This document shows, one piece after another, positions 1 to 8,167 of a stretch of 64,000 nucleotides of DNA. The notes under the pieces were generated by a model. The model saw only the letters and a program-made list of their open reading frames with translations. It did not search any database and had not been told where the DNA came from. Both the position numbers and the translations under genes were made by a program. Positions within the stretch are counted from its first letter, which is position 1. The number at the start of each line of letters is the position of its first letter. Source of the DNA: Prevotella sp. E15-22 (GTDB lineage Bacteria > Bacteroidota > Bacteroidia > Bacteroidales > Bacteroidaceae); contig NZ_CP096247.1 in assembly GCF_023204875.1 (NCBI RefSeq), forward strand, positions 682,001 to 746,000, written 5' to 3'.

Positions 1-1
1 G

Positions 2-892
2 GCTATGGAGGCTCACTCGGCCTGGCAGCGCAGCCGCTTTATAACGATTATCACGACGGTGGCATCTGTGTGTCTGCTTGCTATCATGCTCCTTGTTTGG
101 TATTCAGCGCGTAAACTGAGATTCAAGAATAGGGAACTGGCGCTGCGCAATAAGGAACTGCGTATTGCCAGTGAAAAGGCGGAGGCTTCGCTGAGGATGA
201 AGACTGACTTTATCCATCAGATATCGCACGAGATCCGCACTCCATTGAATGTGTTGTCGGGCTTCTCCCAGATTCTGACAACGAGTGGCGCCTCGCTCGA
301 TGAGGCTACGCGTCAGAGTATTAACCACCGTATCGTGGAGAGTACGGACCGTATCACCAATCTGGTGAACAAGATGCTGGAACTCAGCGAGGCCAGCAGC
401 GAGACGATTATTGAACGTACTGACGATGTGTCGCCTGTACGTATTGCCGAAGAGGCCATCACGTTGGCATCTGTCAACAGACAGCAGCACATTACCTTCG
501 ACTATGCTGCCGATCCTGCAGTCCAGATGGTGACGTTGAAGACGAATATTAAGCAGGCTACTCGCGTTATCCAGTTCCTGTTGGATAATGCTGTGAAGTT
601 TATGCATCCACAGGGTGCGGACCTGAAGCAGGGATTTATCCGCTTCTTGGTGAAACCTTCTGACGATAACTTGTTTGTGAAGTTCATCGTTGAGGATACT
701 GGTAAGGGTGTGCCTGCCGAGGAGGCTGAGCATATCTTCGAGGAGTTTGTGCAGTTGGACGAATATTACGAAGGTACAGGTGTGGGCCTTACTGTGGCTC
801 GCAGCATAGCGCGCCGTTTGGGTGGCGATGTGATGCTCGATACAACTTATAATGAGGGTGCACGCTTTGTATTCACCTTACCTAAGAACTAA
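2..892 (+). CDS. Sensor histidine kinase, 3' part (5' end outside window)
   Basis: The C-terminal portion of a membrane sensor kinase that would autophosphorylate and pass phosphate to a response regulator. The frame is open to the left edge, so the ATG at position 5 is probably internal. Counting from that ATG, residues about 11-33 form one membrane segment, followed by a charged helical linker. The HisKA H-box (I-S-H-E-I-R-T-P, His75) and a HATPase domain with N-box (L-L-D-N-A-V-K-F), D-T-G-K-G and G-T-G-V-G-L motifs follow. The TM-linker-output order resembles the TPR sensors at 9.9, 26.9 and 41.2 kb, so a periplasmic TPR sensor may precede it outside the window; this is inference. No receiver domain follows. 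dnaG starts 6 bp after the stop, so the two genes are probably co-transcribed. Confidence 0.9.
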   Translation, partial: AMEAHSAWQRSRFITIITTVASVCLLAIMLLVWYSARKLRFKNRELALRNKELRIASEKAEASLRMKTDFIHQISHEIRTPLNVLSGFSQILTTSGASLDEATRQSINHRIVESTDRITNLVNKMLELSEASSETIIERTDDVSPVRIAEEAITLASVNRQQHITFDYAADPAVQMVTLKTNIKQATRVIQFLLDNAVKFMHPQGADLKQGFIRFLVKPSDDNLFVKFIVEDTGKGVPAEEAEHIFEEFVQLDEYYEGTGVGLTVARSIARRLGGDVMLDTTYNEGARFVFTLPKN

Positions 893-898
893 ATCGGA

Positions 899-2860
899 AT
901 GATAGACAGAGCGACGGTTGACAAGATTATCGATGCTGCCCGTATCGTTGACGTGGTGGGGGAGTTCGTGACACTCAAGAAGAGTGGCGTGAACTACAAA
1001 GGCCTGTGTCCGTTCCACGACGATCGTAACCCGTCGTTTATGGTGTCGCCGTCGAAGAATATCTGCCACTGCTTTGTTTGTGGCAAGGGTGGCACGCCTG
1101 CCAACTTCCTGATGGAACATGAGCAGATAACCTATCCTGAGGCGCTGCGTTGGCTAGCTAAGAAATACAATATCGAGATCGTCGAGAAGGAGATGACTGA
1201 CGAGGAGCGTGAGGCACAGAGCGAGCGCGAGTCGATGTTCATCGTCAATGAGTGGGCGAAGGACTGGTTCCACGACATCCTGAAGAATGATCCTGATGGC
1301 ATTGCGATAGGAAAGCAGTATTTTCGCAGTCGCGGCGTGCGCGATGATATCATTGAGAAGTTCCAATTGGGCTATGCGCCTCAGAAACGTGATGCATTGG
1401 CGCAGGCCTCTAAGACTAAGGGCTATAAGCCTGAGTTCCTAGTGAAGACGGGACTTTGTATCGAGGGCGAGAAAGGGGTGTATGACCGATATGCTGGTCG
1501 TGCCATCTTCCCTTGGTTCAATGTGAGCGGCAAGGTGGTGGCTTTTGGGGGCCGTGTGCTGGACAGTCGTACAAAAGGTGTGGCACAAAAGTATGTCAAC
1601 TCGCCCGACTCGGATATCTACCACAAGGAGCGCGAACTCTATGGCATCTACCAGGCTAAGAAGGCCATCGTGAAGGAAGACCGCGTGTTCATGGTGGAGG
1701 GGTATACCGACGTGATTGCCATGCATCAGGCTGGCATCGAAAACGTGGTGGCTAACAGTGGTACGGCGCTGTCTACCTACCAGATACATATGCTGCACCG
1801 CTTTACGAATAATATCACCCTGCTTTATGATGGCGATGAGGCAGGTATCCATGCGGCCATGCGAGGCACGGACATGCTGCTGGAGGAGGGGATGAACATC
1901 AAAGTGCTGTTGCTACCTGATGGCGATGATCCTGACTCGTTTGCACGCAAGCACTCAACAGAGGAACTGAAGCAATATATCGAGGAGAACCAAACGGACT
2001 TCATCACCTTTAAGAGTCGCCTCACCGTAGAGAACGTCACTGACCCAGTGAAACGCTCTGAGGCTATAGGTGGTATTGTGAAGAGTATTTCTGTGATTCC
2101 TGATCAGATTCTGCGCTCAACCTATCTCAGCGACTTTGCTCATCGTATCAATATGAAGGAGCAGACGCTGATTGTTGAGATGAATAAGTTCATCCAGAAG
2201 AACCTGGAGGATAAAGAGAAGGATAGCGCACGACAGCAGGGACGCGAGCCCCAACAAGAGCAGGAGTTGCCACGGCCTGAGGTGAACGAGGACGACTTGC
2301 TGTCACTACACTCACCCACGGAGCAGGCTTCGCAAGTGGAGCAGATGTTGGTGCGCGAGATTGTTCGCCATGGCGAGGAGATAATCTTCGAGAATATCGA
2401 GACTGAGGATGGTGGAACCGTCTCGCTCAACGTGGCTCAGTATGTGAACTTCGACCTGACGCAGGACGGACTCTCATTTGCTCTTCCCATCCACAACCAG
2501 ATACTGGCTGAGGCTGTAGAACAGAGCGAGAAGCCTGACTTCAAGGCCGAGTCGTATTTTTGTAATCATGCCGATGTGCAGGTCAGTCAACTGGCCACCC
2601 GCCTGGCCATCGACCGTCATCAGTTGGGTGGACGCTTCGTATTGGAACCTCGCGAGGGGTCGTTGCGGCAGCGCGTGCTTCATCTTGTGATGGACTTCCG
2701 CCTCAACATTGTAGAGAATAGATTGAAAGAGATTCAGCGTCAGTTGCAACAGGTGGGCTCTGATGTTGAGAAAATGATGAAATTATTAAAAGAACATAAG
2801 GAAACCAAAGAGATTCGCGATGAACTGGCGAAACGCCTGGGCTCCGATCTCGTTGTCTAA
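899..2860 (+). CDS. dnaG: DNA primase
   Basis: Synthesises RNA primers for Okazaki fragments at the replication fork together with the replicative helicase. The protein has 653 residues, normal for the family. The N-terminal CHC2 zinc finger is visible (Cys37, His40, Cys58, Cys61, within C-P-F-H and C-F-V-C). The TOPRIM catalytic core follows at about residues 260-345, with V-E-G-Y-T-D, L-L-Y-D-G-D-E-A-G and D-G-D-D-P-D metal-binding motifs. The C-terminal third is charged and less conserved, as expected for the helicase-binding region. A Q/E-rich linker lies near residues 440-465. It starts 6 bp after the sensor kinase and has no promoter box of its own. queD follows after 8 bp. The assignment is secure. 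Confidence 0.98.
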   Translation: MIDRATVDKIIDAARIVDVVGEFVTLKKSGVNYKGLCPFHDDRNPSFMVSPSKNICHCFVCGKGGTPANFLMEHEQITYPEALRWLAKKYNIEIVEKEMTDEEREAQSERESMFIVNEWAKDWFHDILKNDPDGIAIGKQYFRSRGVRDDIIEKFQLGYAPQKRDALAQASKTKGYKPEFLVKTGLCIEGEKGVYDRYAGRAIFPWFNVSGKVVAFGGRVLDSRTKGVAQKYVNSPDSDIYHKERELYGIYQAKKAIVKEDRVFMVEGYTDVIAMHQAGIENVVANSGTALSTYQIHMLHRFTNNITLLYDGDEAGIHAAMRGTDMLLEEGMNIKVLLLPDGDDPDSFARKHSTEELKQYIEENQTDFITFKSRLTVENVTDPVKRSEAIGGIVKSISVIPDQILRSTYLSDFAHRINMKEQTLIVEMNKFIQKNLEDKEKDSARQQGREPQQEQELPRPEVNEDDLLSLHSPTEQASQVEQMLVREIVRHGEEIIFENIETEDGGTVSLNVAQYVNFDLTQDGLSFALPIHNQILAEAVEQSEKPDFKAESYFCNHADVQVSQLATRLAIDRHQLGGRFVLEPREGSLRQRVLHLVMDFRLNIVENRLKEIQRQLQQVGSDVEKMMKLLKEHKETKEIRDELAKRLGSDLVV

Positions 2861-2868
2861 AACGAATT

Positions 2869-3201
2869 ATGTATTACATTCAGAAAAAATTAGAAGTATC
2901 AGCCAGCCATCACTTGGTGCTGGACTATGAGAGTAAGTGTTCAAACTTGCACGGTCACAATTGGATTATCACCCTTTATTGCCGTGCTAAGGAGTTAAAC
3001 CAAAATGGTATGGTGGTCGACTTTACAGAGATTAAACGTAATATCAAGGGTAAGTTAGACCATCAGAATTTGAACGATGTACTGCCCTTCAATCCAACGG
3101 CAGAGAATATTGCCCGTTGGTGTGTAGAGCAGATTCCTACCTGCTACCGTGCTGAGGTGCAGGAGAGTGAGGGCAACTTGGCAGCCTATGAAGAGGATTA
3201 A
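2869..3201 (+). CDS. queD: 6-carboxytetrahydropterin synthase (QueD)
   Basis: Converts 7,8-dihydroneopterin triphosphate to 6-carboxy-5,6,7,8-tetrahydropterin, the second step of queuosine (7-deazaguanine) synthesis. The 110-residue protein has the PTPS fold signatures: zinc ligands His15 and the H-G-H pair His28/His30, and the candidate catalytic Cys24 in S-K-C-S-N-L-H-G-H. The late Glu in Q-E-S-E-G fits the substrate-binding Glu of the family. The gene overlaps the start of queE by 14 bp, which supports the same pathway and translational coupling. A plain 6-pyruvoyl-tetrahydropterin synthase role is possible from sequence alone, but the queE neighbour favours QueD. queC is not in the window. 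Confidence 0.93.
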   Translation: MYYIQKKLEVSASHHLVLDYESKCSNLHGHNWIITLYCRAKELNQNGMVVDFTEIKRNIKGKLDHQNLNDVLPFNPTAENIARWCVEQIPTCYRAEVQESEGNLAAYEED

Positions 3202-3766
3202 TAACATATTCTATTCATTGCAGGGTGAGGGACGCAACACAGGTCGTGCTGCTGTCTTCATCCGCTTTGCCGGTTGTAACCTGCGTTGCTCGTTTTGCGA
3301 TACGGAATTTGAGACCTATCGCGAGATGAGTAGTGAGGAGATAATGGCAGAGGTTGAGGCACTCTTACCTCATACCTCATGCCTCAAACCTCTTGTTGTC
3401 CTGACGGGTGGTGAGCCCACCTTGCAGGTTGATGAGACTTTCGTGGACTTCCTGCATGAGCATGGCTATGAGGTGGCCATGGAGAGTAATGGCACACGTC
3501 CTGCTCCCAAGAATCTCGACTGGCTTACGGTATCGCCTAAGCAAAAGCCTGTTCACCAGCGTTGCAGCGAGGTGAAGGTGGTCTTTACGGATGCCGACCA
3601 TGTGTCGGACTTTGGGCTCGAGGCCGACTACTATTACCTGCAGCCTTGCGACACAGGCGACGCTCAGCGCAACAAGGTTATCACGCAGACCTGTGTAGAG
3701 TATATCAAACAGCATCCGCAATGGCGGCTTTCGCTACAGACCCACAAACTTATTGATATAGAGTGA
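3188..3766 (+). CDS. queE: 7-carboxy-7-deazaguanine synthase (radical SAM)
   Basis: A radical SAM enzyme that rearranges 6-carboxytetrahydropterin to 7-carboxy-7-deazaguanine in the queuosine pathway. The N-terminus reads M-K-R-I-N-N-I-F-Y-S-L-Q-G-E-G, the typical QueE opening. It is followed by the cluster-binding C-N-L-R-C-S-F-C motif (C-x3-C-x2-C) and a G-G-E-P SAM-binding motif. The frame extends upstream to 3149, but those residues have no family resemblance and lie inside queD, so the ATG at 3188 was chosen. The start overlaps the queD stop by 14 bp. Length is 192 residues, in the short QueE class. Confidence 0.94.
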   Translation: MKRINNIFYSLQGEGRNTGRAAVFIRFAGCNLRCSFCDTEFETYREMSSEEIMAEVEALLPHTSCLKPLVVLTGGEPTLQVDETFVDFLHEHGYEVAMESNGTRPAPKNLDWLTVSPKQKPVHQRCSEVKVVFTDADHVSDFGLEADYYYLQPCDTGDAQRNKVITQTCVEYIKQHPQWRLSLQTHKLIDIE

Positions 3767-3794
3767 TGAACCTCGATTTACGATTTCCGATCCT

Positions 3795-3815
3795 CTAACC
3801 CCTAACTTCTAACCC
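3795..3815. repeat. Heptamer repeat CTAACYY, three units
   Basis: Three consecutive C-rich heptamers (CTAACCC, CTAACTT, CTAACCC) between queE and cls, just before the cls start. A related four-unit stretch lies at 5789-5816. The pattern looks telomere-like, but there is no sign of a chromosome end here. Confidence 0.75.
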
Positions 3816-3825
3816 CCCAAAAACA

Positions 3826-5256
3826 ATGACCTGGCAAGCTATCTTAATCCTCATTTATCAGATAATAGTCATCGCGACTATTATTCACGTGGTGATGGAT
3901 AATCGTCAACCTTCCAAGACGATGGCATGGGCTATGGTCATCTATTTTGTACCTGTTGCTGGCGTGGTGGCCTATCTGTTCTTTGGCATCAATACACGCA
4001 GGGAACGTATGGTGAGCAGCAGGTCGATGGACCAGTTGACCAAACGCTCGATGTTGGAGTTTGTGGAACAGCGTAACTTGCAACTGCCCGAGTCGCATCG
4101 CTCAGTGATGGATCTCTTTGTGAACCAAAGCTTTTCTTTGCCCTTTAATAATAATAAGGTGGAAATCCTGACTAGTGGTTATGACTTTGTTCCGTCGTTG
4201 TTGCACGATATTGCTCAGGCCACCAATCATATACATATCGATATGTATATCTTCGAGGACGATGCTTTGGGACGACTTATCTCAGATGCTTTGATTGATA
4301 AGGTTCATGAGGGTGTAGAGGTGCGTGTCATCTATGATGATGTGGGCTGCTGGGGCGTGAAGAAGGAATTCTTTGAGCGTATGCGTATTGAGGGAATTGA
4401 GGTGGAGCCCTTCCTGCCTGTTCGTTTCCCTACCTTTGCACGTAAGGTGAACTATCGCAACCACCGTAAACTCATTGTGATTGATGGTAAGGTGGGCTAT
4501 GTAGGAGGCATGAACCTTGCACTCCGCTATGTGAAAGGTCGCAACAACCGTGGGTGGCGCGACACGATGTTGCGTATTGAGGGTGGTGGCGTCTGCTCTA
4601 TCCAGAGGGCTTTCCTGGTTGACTGGTATTTTGTTGACCGTACGCTACTCAGTGATCGTAAGTACTATCCCATCAATGAGCATGCTATGATGAATAATAA
4701 TGCTCAGTGCGTGGTTCAGACCATTACCTCGGCTCCCTTGGCTCCTTATCCTGAGATTATGCAGGGTTTTGTGCGTATCATCTTGGGAGCCAAGAAGTAT
4801 GTCTATATCCAGACACCTTATTTCCTGCCTACCGATGCCGTGTTCTTTGCTCTGAAGACAGCCGTTACTTCTGGCGTTGATGTGAGGGTGATGGTGCCTA
4901 AGAATACGGATGGCTGGTTTGTGGAGTGGGGTAGCAGGAGCTATCTGCGTGAGGCTCATGAGGCAGGCATCCGCGTGATGCTCTACGAGGAAAAGTTCCT
5001 ACATGCCAAGATGATGGTGTGTGACGACTCGCTCTGTACCTGTGGTTCTACGAACATTGACTTCCGAAGCTTCGAGAATAACTTTGAATCGAATACCTTT
5101 GTCTATGACGAGGACGTGGCCCAGCAGATGAAGCAGGTGTTCCTGCAAGATGCAGAACATACCATTCCTTTGACAAGTTTGCCAAAGCTCATCCGTCCAC
5201 GTTTCTTTGCTCGCCTGGGTGAGTCGTTTATGCGTTTACTTTCGCCTTTGATGTAA
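3826..5256 (+). CDS. cls: Cardiolipin synthase (PLD superfamily)
   Basis: Condenses two phosphatidylglycerol molecules into cardiolipin and glycerol at the cytoplasmic membrane. The 476-residue length matches the family. Two N-terminal hydrophobic segments (about residues 4-20 and 30-55) precede two phospholipase D domains. Each carries an intact HxKxxxxD motif: H-R-K-L-I-V-I-D near residue 212 and H-A-K-M-M-V-C-D near residue 391. The second is followed by G-S-T-N-I-D. The last 29 bp overlap the end of the convergent rsmD gene, so no separate terminator space exists between them. Confidence 0.95.
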   Translation: MTWQAILILIYQIIVIATIIHVVMDNRQPSKTMAWAMVIYFVPVAGVVAYLFFGINTRRERMVSSRSMDQLTKRSMLEFVEQRNLQLPESHRSVMDLFVNQSFSLPFNNNKVEILTSGYDFVPSLLHDIAQATNHIHIDMYIFEDDALGRLISDALIDKVHEGVEVRVIYDDVGCWGVKKEFFERMRIEGIEVEPFLPVRFPTFARKVNYRNHRKLIVIDGKVGYVGGMNLALRYVKGRNNRGWRDTMLRIEGGGVCSIQRAFLVDWYFVDRTLLSDRKYYPINEHAMMNNNAQCVVQTITSAPLAPYPEIMQGFVRIILGAKKYVYIQTPYFLPTDAVFFALKTAVTSGVDVRVMVPKNTDGWFVEWGSRSYLREAHEAGIRVMLYEEKFLHAKMMVCDDSLCTCGSTNIDFRSFENNFESNTFVYDEDVAQQMKQVFLQDAEHTIPLTSLPKLIRPRFFARLGESFMRLLSPLM

Positions 5257-5779
5257 ACAAACTGAAATTGACACTGCCATAGCTTCTGTGCTCCACAAAG
5301 TGCGGATGCGCTGAGAAGTCATGATCTTTGCCGTGCTCAAATACGAAAATGCCGTCCTCCTTCAAAATTCCTTTCTCAAACACAAGATCAGGAATCTTTG
5401 GTAAGTCCTTCAAGGCATAGGGAGGGTCGGCAAAGATAAAGTCGAACTGCTGGTGACAGCTTTTTATGAATCGGAAAACATCGGCACGCAGAGGGATACA
5501 ACTATCGTCGCCCAACTTCTTAATGCACTCACAGATGAAGCGGTGATGATCGCGGTCCATCTCGACGCTGATTACCTGTTGGCAACCACGTGACATGAGC
5601 TCCAAGGAGATGCTGCCTGTGCCAGAGAATAAGTCTAACGCTGTAGCTTCCTCGAAGTCGATATACTGCGTCAGTACATTAAAAATGTTTTCTTTGGCAA
5701 AATCTGTTGTAGGCCGCGCCTTAAACGAGCGCGGAACCTCGAAATGTCGTCCTTTATATTTTCCTGTAATGATTCTCAT
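5228..5779 (-). CDS. rsmD: 16S rRNA (guanine966-N2)-methyltransferase
   Basis: Methylates the N2 of guanine 966 (E. coli numbering) in 16S rRNA during 30S assembly. The 183-residue protein starts M-R-I-I-T-G-K-Y-K-G-R, the usual RsmD opening. It contains the SAM-binding D-L-F-S-G-T-G and the catalytic D-P-P-Y tetrapeptide. It lies 38 bp downstream of the DUF3822 gene on the same strand. Its 3' end runs 29 bp into cls on the opposite strand. Confidence 0.95.
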   Translation of the reverse strand: MRIITGKYKGRHFEVPRSFKARPTTDFAKENIFNVLTQYIDFEEATALDLFSGTGSISLELMSRGCQQVISVEMDRDHHRFICECIKKLGDDSCIPLRADVFRFIKSCHQQFDFIFADPPYALKDLPKIPDLVFEKGILKEDGIFVFEHGKDHDFSAHPHFVEHRSYGSVNFSLFTSKAKVNA

Positions 5780-5788
5780 ATCTATTTT

Positions 5789-5816
5789 CCAACCACTAAC
5801 CTCTAACCACTAACTC
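5789..5816. repeat. Heptamer repeat, four units
   Basis: Four degenerate C-rich heptamers (CCAACCA, CTAACCT, CTAACCA, CTAACTC) fill the short gap between the DUF3822 gene and rsmD. They are the same family as 3795-3815. Confidence 0.75.
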
Positions 5817-5817
5817 A

Positions 5818-6621
5818 TCACCTTCCCTTGATATACAGTGTCTGTAAATCGTAAGGCATGCCTTTAATCTCAGTGATAGCATGACGGTTGAAGTCGGCCG
5901 AGGGATTGATGATATAGGCGTTCTGCAAGAATTTCTTCAGTTCTGCCTGCAGCCATTCCTTTTCTGGTATTTCGCCTACGATATGCAACTCGTCGTACTC
6001 GGGCTGCAGGCGCAATTGTTTCCATACATAGAGCAGGAAATAGAGTGAATCGTTGGCACGACTCGCCTCGAAGGTGTTGCAGAACTTAAACCTGTTTTGC
6101 TGGAAACTGAAGATGTCGAGGCGCTTCTCGTGAAAATAGCCATACAATTTGTGGCGCGTGCCGGTATAGCTACGCTGATGCAGATGACGCCATACTGGTG
6201 AGATGGCCGTGATAACCTTCACATCCTTGAAATGGTCGTCGATAACCAGTCGCAAGTCCTTGTTCATCGCAAATACCGCCACTGCATTGAGGTCGGGCAA
6301 CACATTATAGCACACGATGTCCTGCTCTTTCTTGGGGAAGGTGTGACTATACATCTTGTCGATGTCCTTCTCGTCAAACAGTTCCACTGGCACCATCAGC
6401 ACGTCAGAGTCGAGCACCACCCTTACTCTGGCGGGTGGGTCCAACAGCAGGTCAGCTGTCTTAAACGCCTCACGAAGATTGGCCGCCATCGACACACCGC
6501 TTTTGATGACATACGGTTCGTAGATGACGTCTTTCTCATTCTCCGCCACCTGCGAGAACGACATAGAGTTGCGCCCTATGCGGATGGTGAGTCGTTGCTT
6601 GTTGCTTGTTATTTCTGGCAT
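5818..6621 (-). CDS. DUF3822 family protein
   Basis: A protein of unknown biochemical role, about 267 residues, matching the Bacteroidetes-specific DUF3822 family by overall pattern (N-terminal R-L-T-I-R-I-G-R-N-S-M-S-F followed by alternating strands and helices) and by its place beside rsmD, a common pairing in this phylum. No signal peptide or membrane segment is visible, so it is probably cytoplasmic. The frame extends to a TTG at 6640-6642, but that codon lies within the -7 box (6640-6647) of its own promoter. The ATG at 6619-6621 is therefore taken as start. It probably forms an operon with rsmD. Confidence 0.8.
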   Translation of the reverse strand: MPEITSNKQRLTIRIGRNSMSFSQVAENEKDVIYEPYVIKSGVSMAANLREAFKTADLLLDPPARVRVVLDSDVLMVPVELFDEKDIDKMYSHTFPKKEQDIVCYNVLPDLNAVAVFAMNKDLRLVIDDHFKDVKVITAISPVWRHLHQRSYTGTRHKLYGYFHEKRLDIFSFQQNRFKFCNTFEASRANDSLYFLLYVWKQLRLQPEYDELHIVGEIPEKEWLQAELKKFLQNAYIINPSADFNRHAITEIKGMPYDLQTLYIKGR

Positions 6622-6639
6622 CCTCGTTGTTATTTTTTG

Positions 6640-6647
6640 CAAAGGTA
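6640..6647 (-). promoter_or_regulatory. -7 box (TACCTTTG) for DUF3822-rsmD
   Basis: An exact TAnnTTTG match on the minus strand, 18 bp upstream of the ATG at 6621. It overlaps the rejected TTG start. Confidence 0.75.
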
Positions 6648-6690
6648 CGAAATAATAATGAATTATGAATTAATATTATGAATTATTTTA

Positions 6691-6698
6691 TACCTTTG
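6691..6698 (+). promoter_or_regulatory. -7 box (TACCTTTG) for the RecD-like helicase
   Basis: An exact TAnnTTTG match ending only 5 bp before the ATG at 6704. The predicted transcript would have almost no 5' leader. No clear -33 TTG was found at the expected distance. Confidence 0.75.
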
Positions 6699-6703
6699 CA
6701 CAG

Positions 6704-8149
6704 ATGATTCAGGACGAACTCATAAATAGGCTACGGACAAGTCTGGGACATATACCCACGGTTGAGCAGGAGAGTGCCATACAACACTTTGTTCAGTTTC
6801 TCACCGATCGCGATGAGCGTACGGTGTTTGTGCTCCGTGGCTCGGCAGGTACGGGTAAGACCACGTTGGCTGCGGCAGTGGTGCGTACTCTCAAGGCTCT
6901 GCAGCAGAAACTCGTGCTGATGGCCCCTACGGGACGTGCCGCCAAGGTGTTCTCTGGCTATGCTGGTCATGCGGCCTACACCATACACCGTCGCATTTAT
7001 CGTCAGAAAACGGCTGGCGACCTCTCAGCTTTCAGTCTGAACATCAACCAAAACACAGAGACCCTCTTCATGGTCGACGAGGCCTCAATGATTAGTAACC
7101 AAGGCTTTTCTGATACCTTTGGCACAGGTCGTTTGCTCGATGACCTCATCCAGTTTGTCTATAGCGGCCGCAACTGCAGACTGGTGCTGGTGGGCGATGT
7201 GGCTCAGCTCCCCCCTGTGGGCGAGGATGAGAGTCCTGCCCTGATGACCGACATACTGCGCAGTTATGGACTTTCTATTTATGAATGCGACCTCAACGAA
7301 GTGCTGCGTCAAGCCGAGGATTCAGGCATTCTGTGGAATGCAACGGAGGTGAGAGGGATGATGGATGATGGAAGCTGGATGACGGAAGAAGGAGATTGCC
7401 AATTGCCTAAGATTCGATTTGATGGCTTTGACGATATCCAAGTGATGCCTGGCGACGAGCTTATCGAGAGTCTGGCTACCAGTTACAGTAGGGTGGGTGT
7501 GGACGACACGATGGTGGTGACACGAAGTAACAAACGGGCGAATATCTATAATCAAGGCATTCGCAATACAGTGCTCGACCGTGAAGACGAACTCTGCACA
7601 GGCGACCGCATCATGATTGTGAAGAACAATTATTACTGGACAGAGCAGTCGAAGGAGATTCCTTTTATAGCCAACGGTGACATTGCTATCGTTCGACGCG
7701 TACGTCATGTTCACGAACTCTATGGCTTCCGTTTTGCCGAGGTGACGATGACTTTGCCCGACTATGACGATTTCGAACTTACTGCTACCGTCTTGCTCGA
7801 TACATTGACTAGTGAGGCGCCAGCACTGACGCGCGAACAACAACAGCAATTGTTTGATAAGGTGATGGAGGATTATATGGATGTGCCCTATAAGTCGGAC
7901 CGCCTTAAGAAAATCAAGCAAGACAAATATTATAACGCCCTGCAGATTAAGTTTGCCTATGCGGCTACCTGTCATAAGACGCAGGGCGGACAGTGGGCGC
8001 ACGTCTATATCGATCAAGGCTATGTCACTGACGATATGTTGGGACCCGACTATTTTCATTGGCTCTACACGGCACTCACACGTGCCACTGAAAAGGTCTT
8101 TTTGGTCAACTGGCCAAAGAATCAGATAACCAACAACAAAGAGGAATAA
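6704..8149 (+). CDS. ATP-dependent RecD-like DNA helicase
   Basis: A superfamily 1 helicase of the RecD2-like group, 481 residues. Walker A is G-S-A-G-T-G-K-T (residues 46-53), Walker B is F-M-V-D-E-A-S near residue 121, and motif III/IV is in V-G-D-V-A-Q-L-P-P-V-G. The C-terminal half has the UvrD/RecD-type C-H-K-T-Q-G and Y-T-A-L-T-R-A motifs. RecB and RecC partners are not nearby, and the protein is shorter than RecD, so it probably acts alone in DNA repair or replication restart. That role is inferred from the family. The start sits 5 bp after a TAnnTTTG box, suggesting a leaderless mRNA. Confidence 0.88.
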   Translation: MIQDELINRLRTSLGHIPTVEQESAIQHFVQFLTDRDERTVFVLRGSAGTGKTTLAAAVVRTLKALQQKLVLMAPTGRAAKVFSGYAGHAAYTIHRRIYRQKTAGDLSAFSLNINQNTETLFMVDEASMISNQGFSDTFGTGRLLDDLIQFVYSGRNCRLVLVGDVAQLPPVGEDESPALMTDILRSYGLSIYECDLNEVLRQAEDSGILWNATEVRGMMDDGSWMTEEGDCQLPKIRFDGFDDIQVMPGDELIESLATSYSRVGVDDTMVVTRSNKRANIYNQGIRNTVLDREDELCTGDRIMIVKNNYYWTEQSKEIPFIANGDIAIVRRVRHVHELYGFRFAEVTMTLPDYDDFELTATVLLDTLTSEAPALTREQQQQLFDKVMEDYMDVPYKSDRLKKIKQDKYYNALQIKFAYAATCHKTQGGQWAHVYIDQGYVTDDMLGPDYFHWLYTALTRATEKVFLVNWPKNQITNNKEE

Positions 8150-8167
8150 AGCCCTGTTGAGATTATT

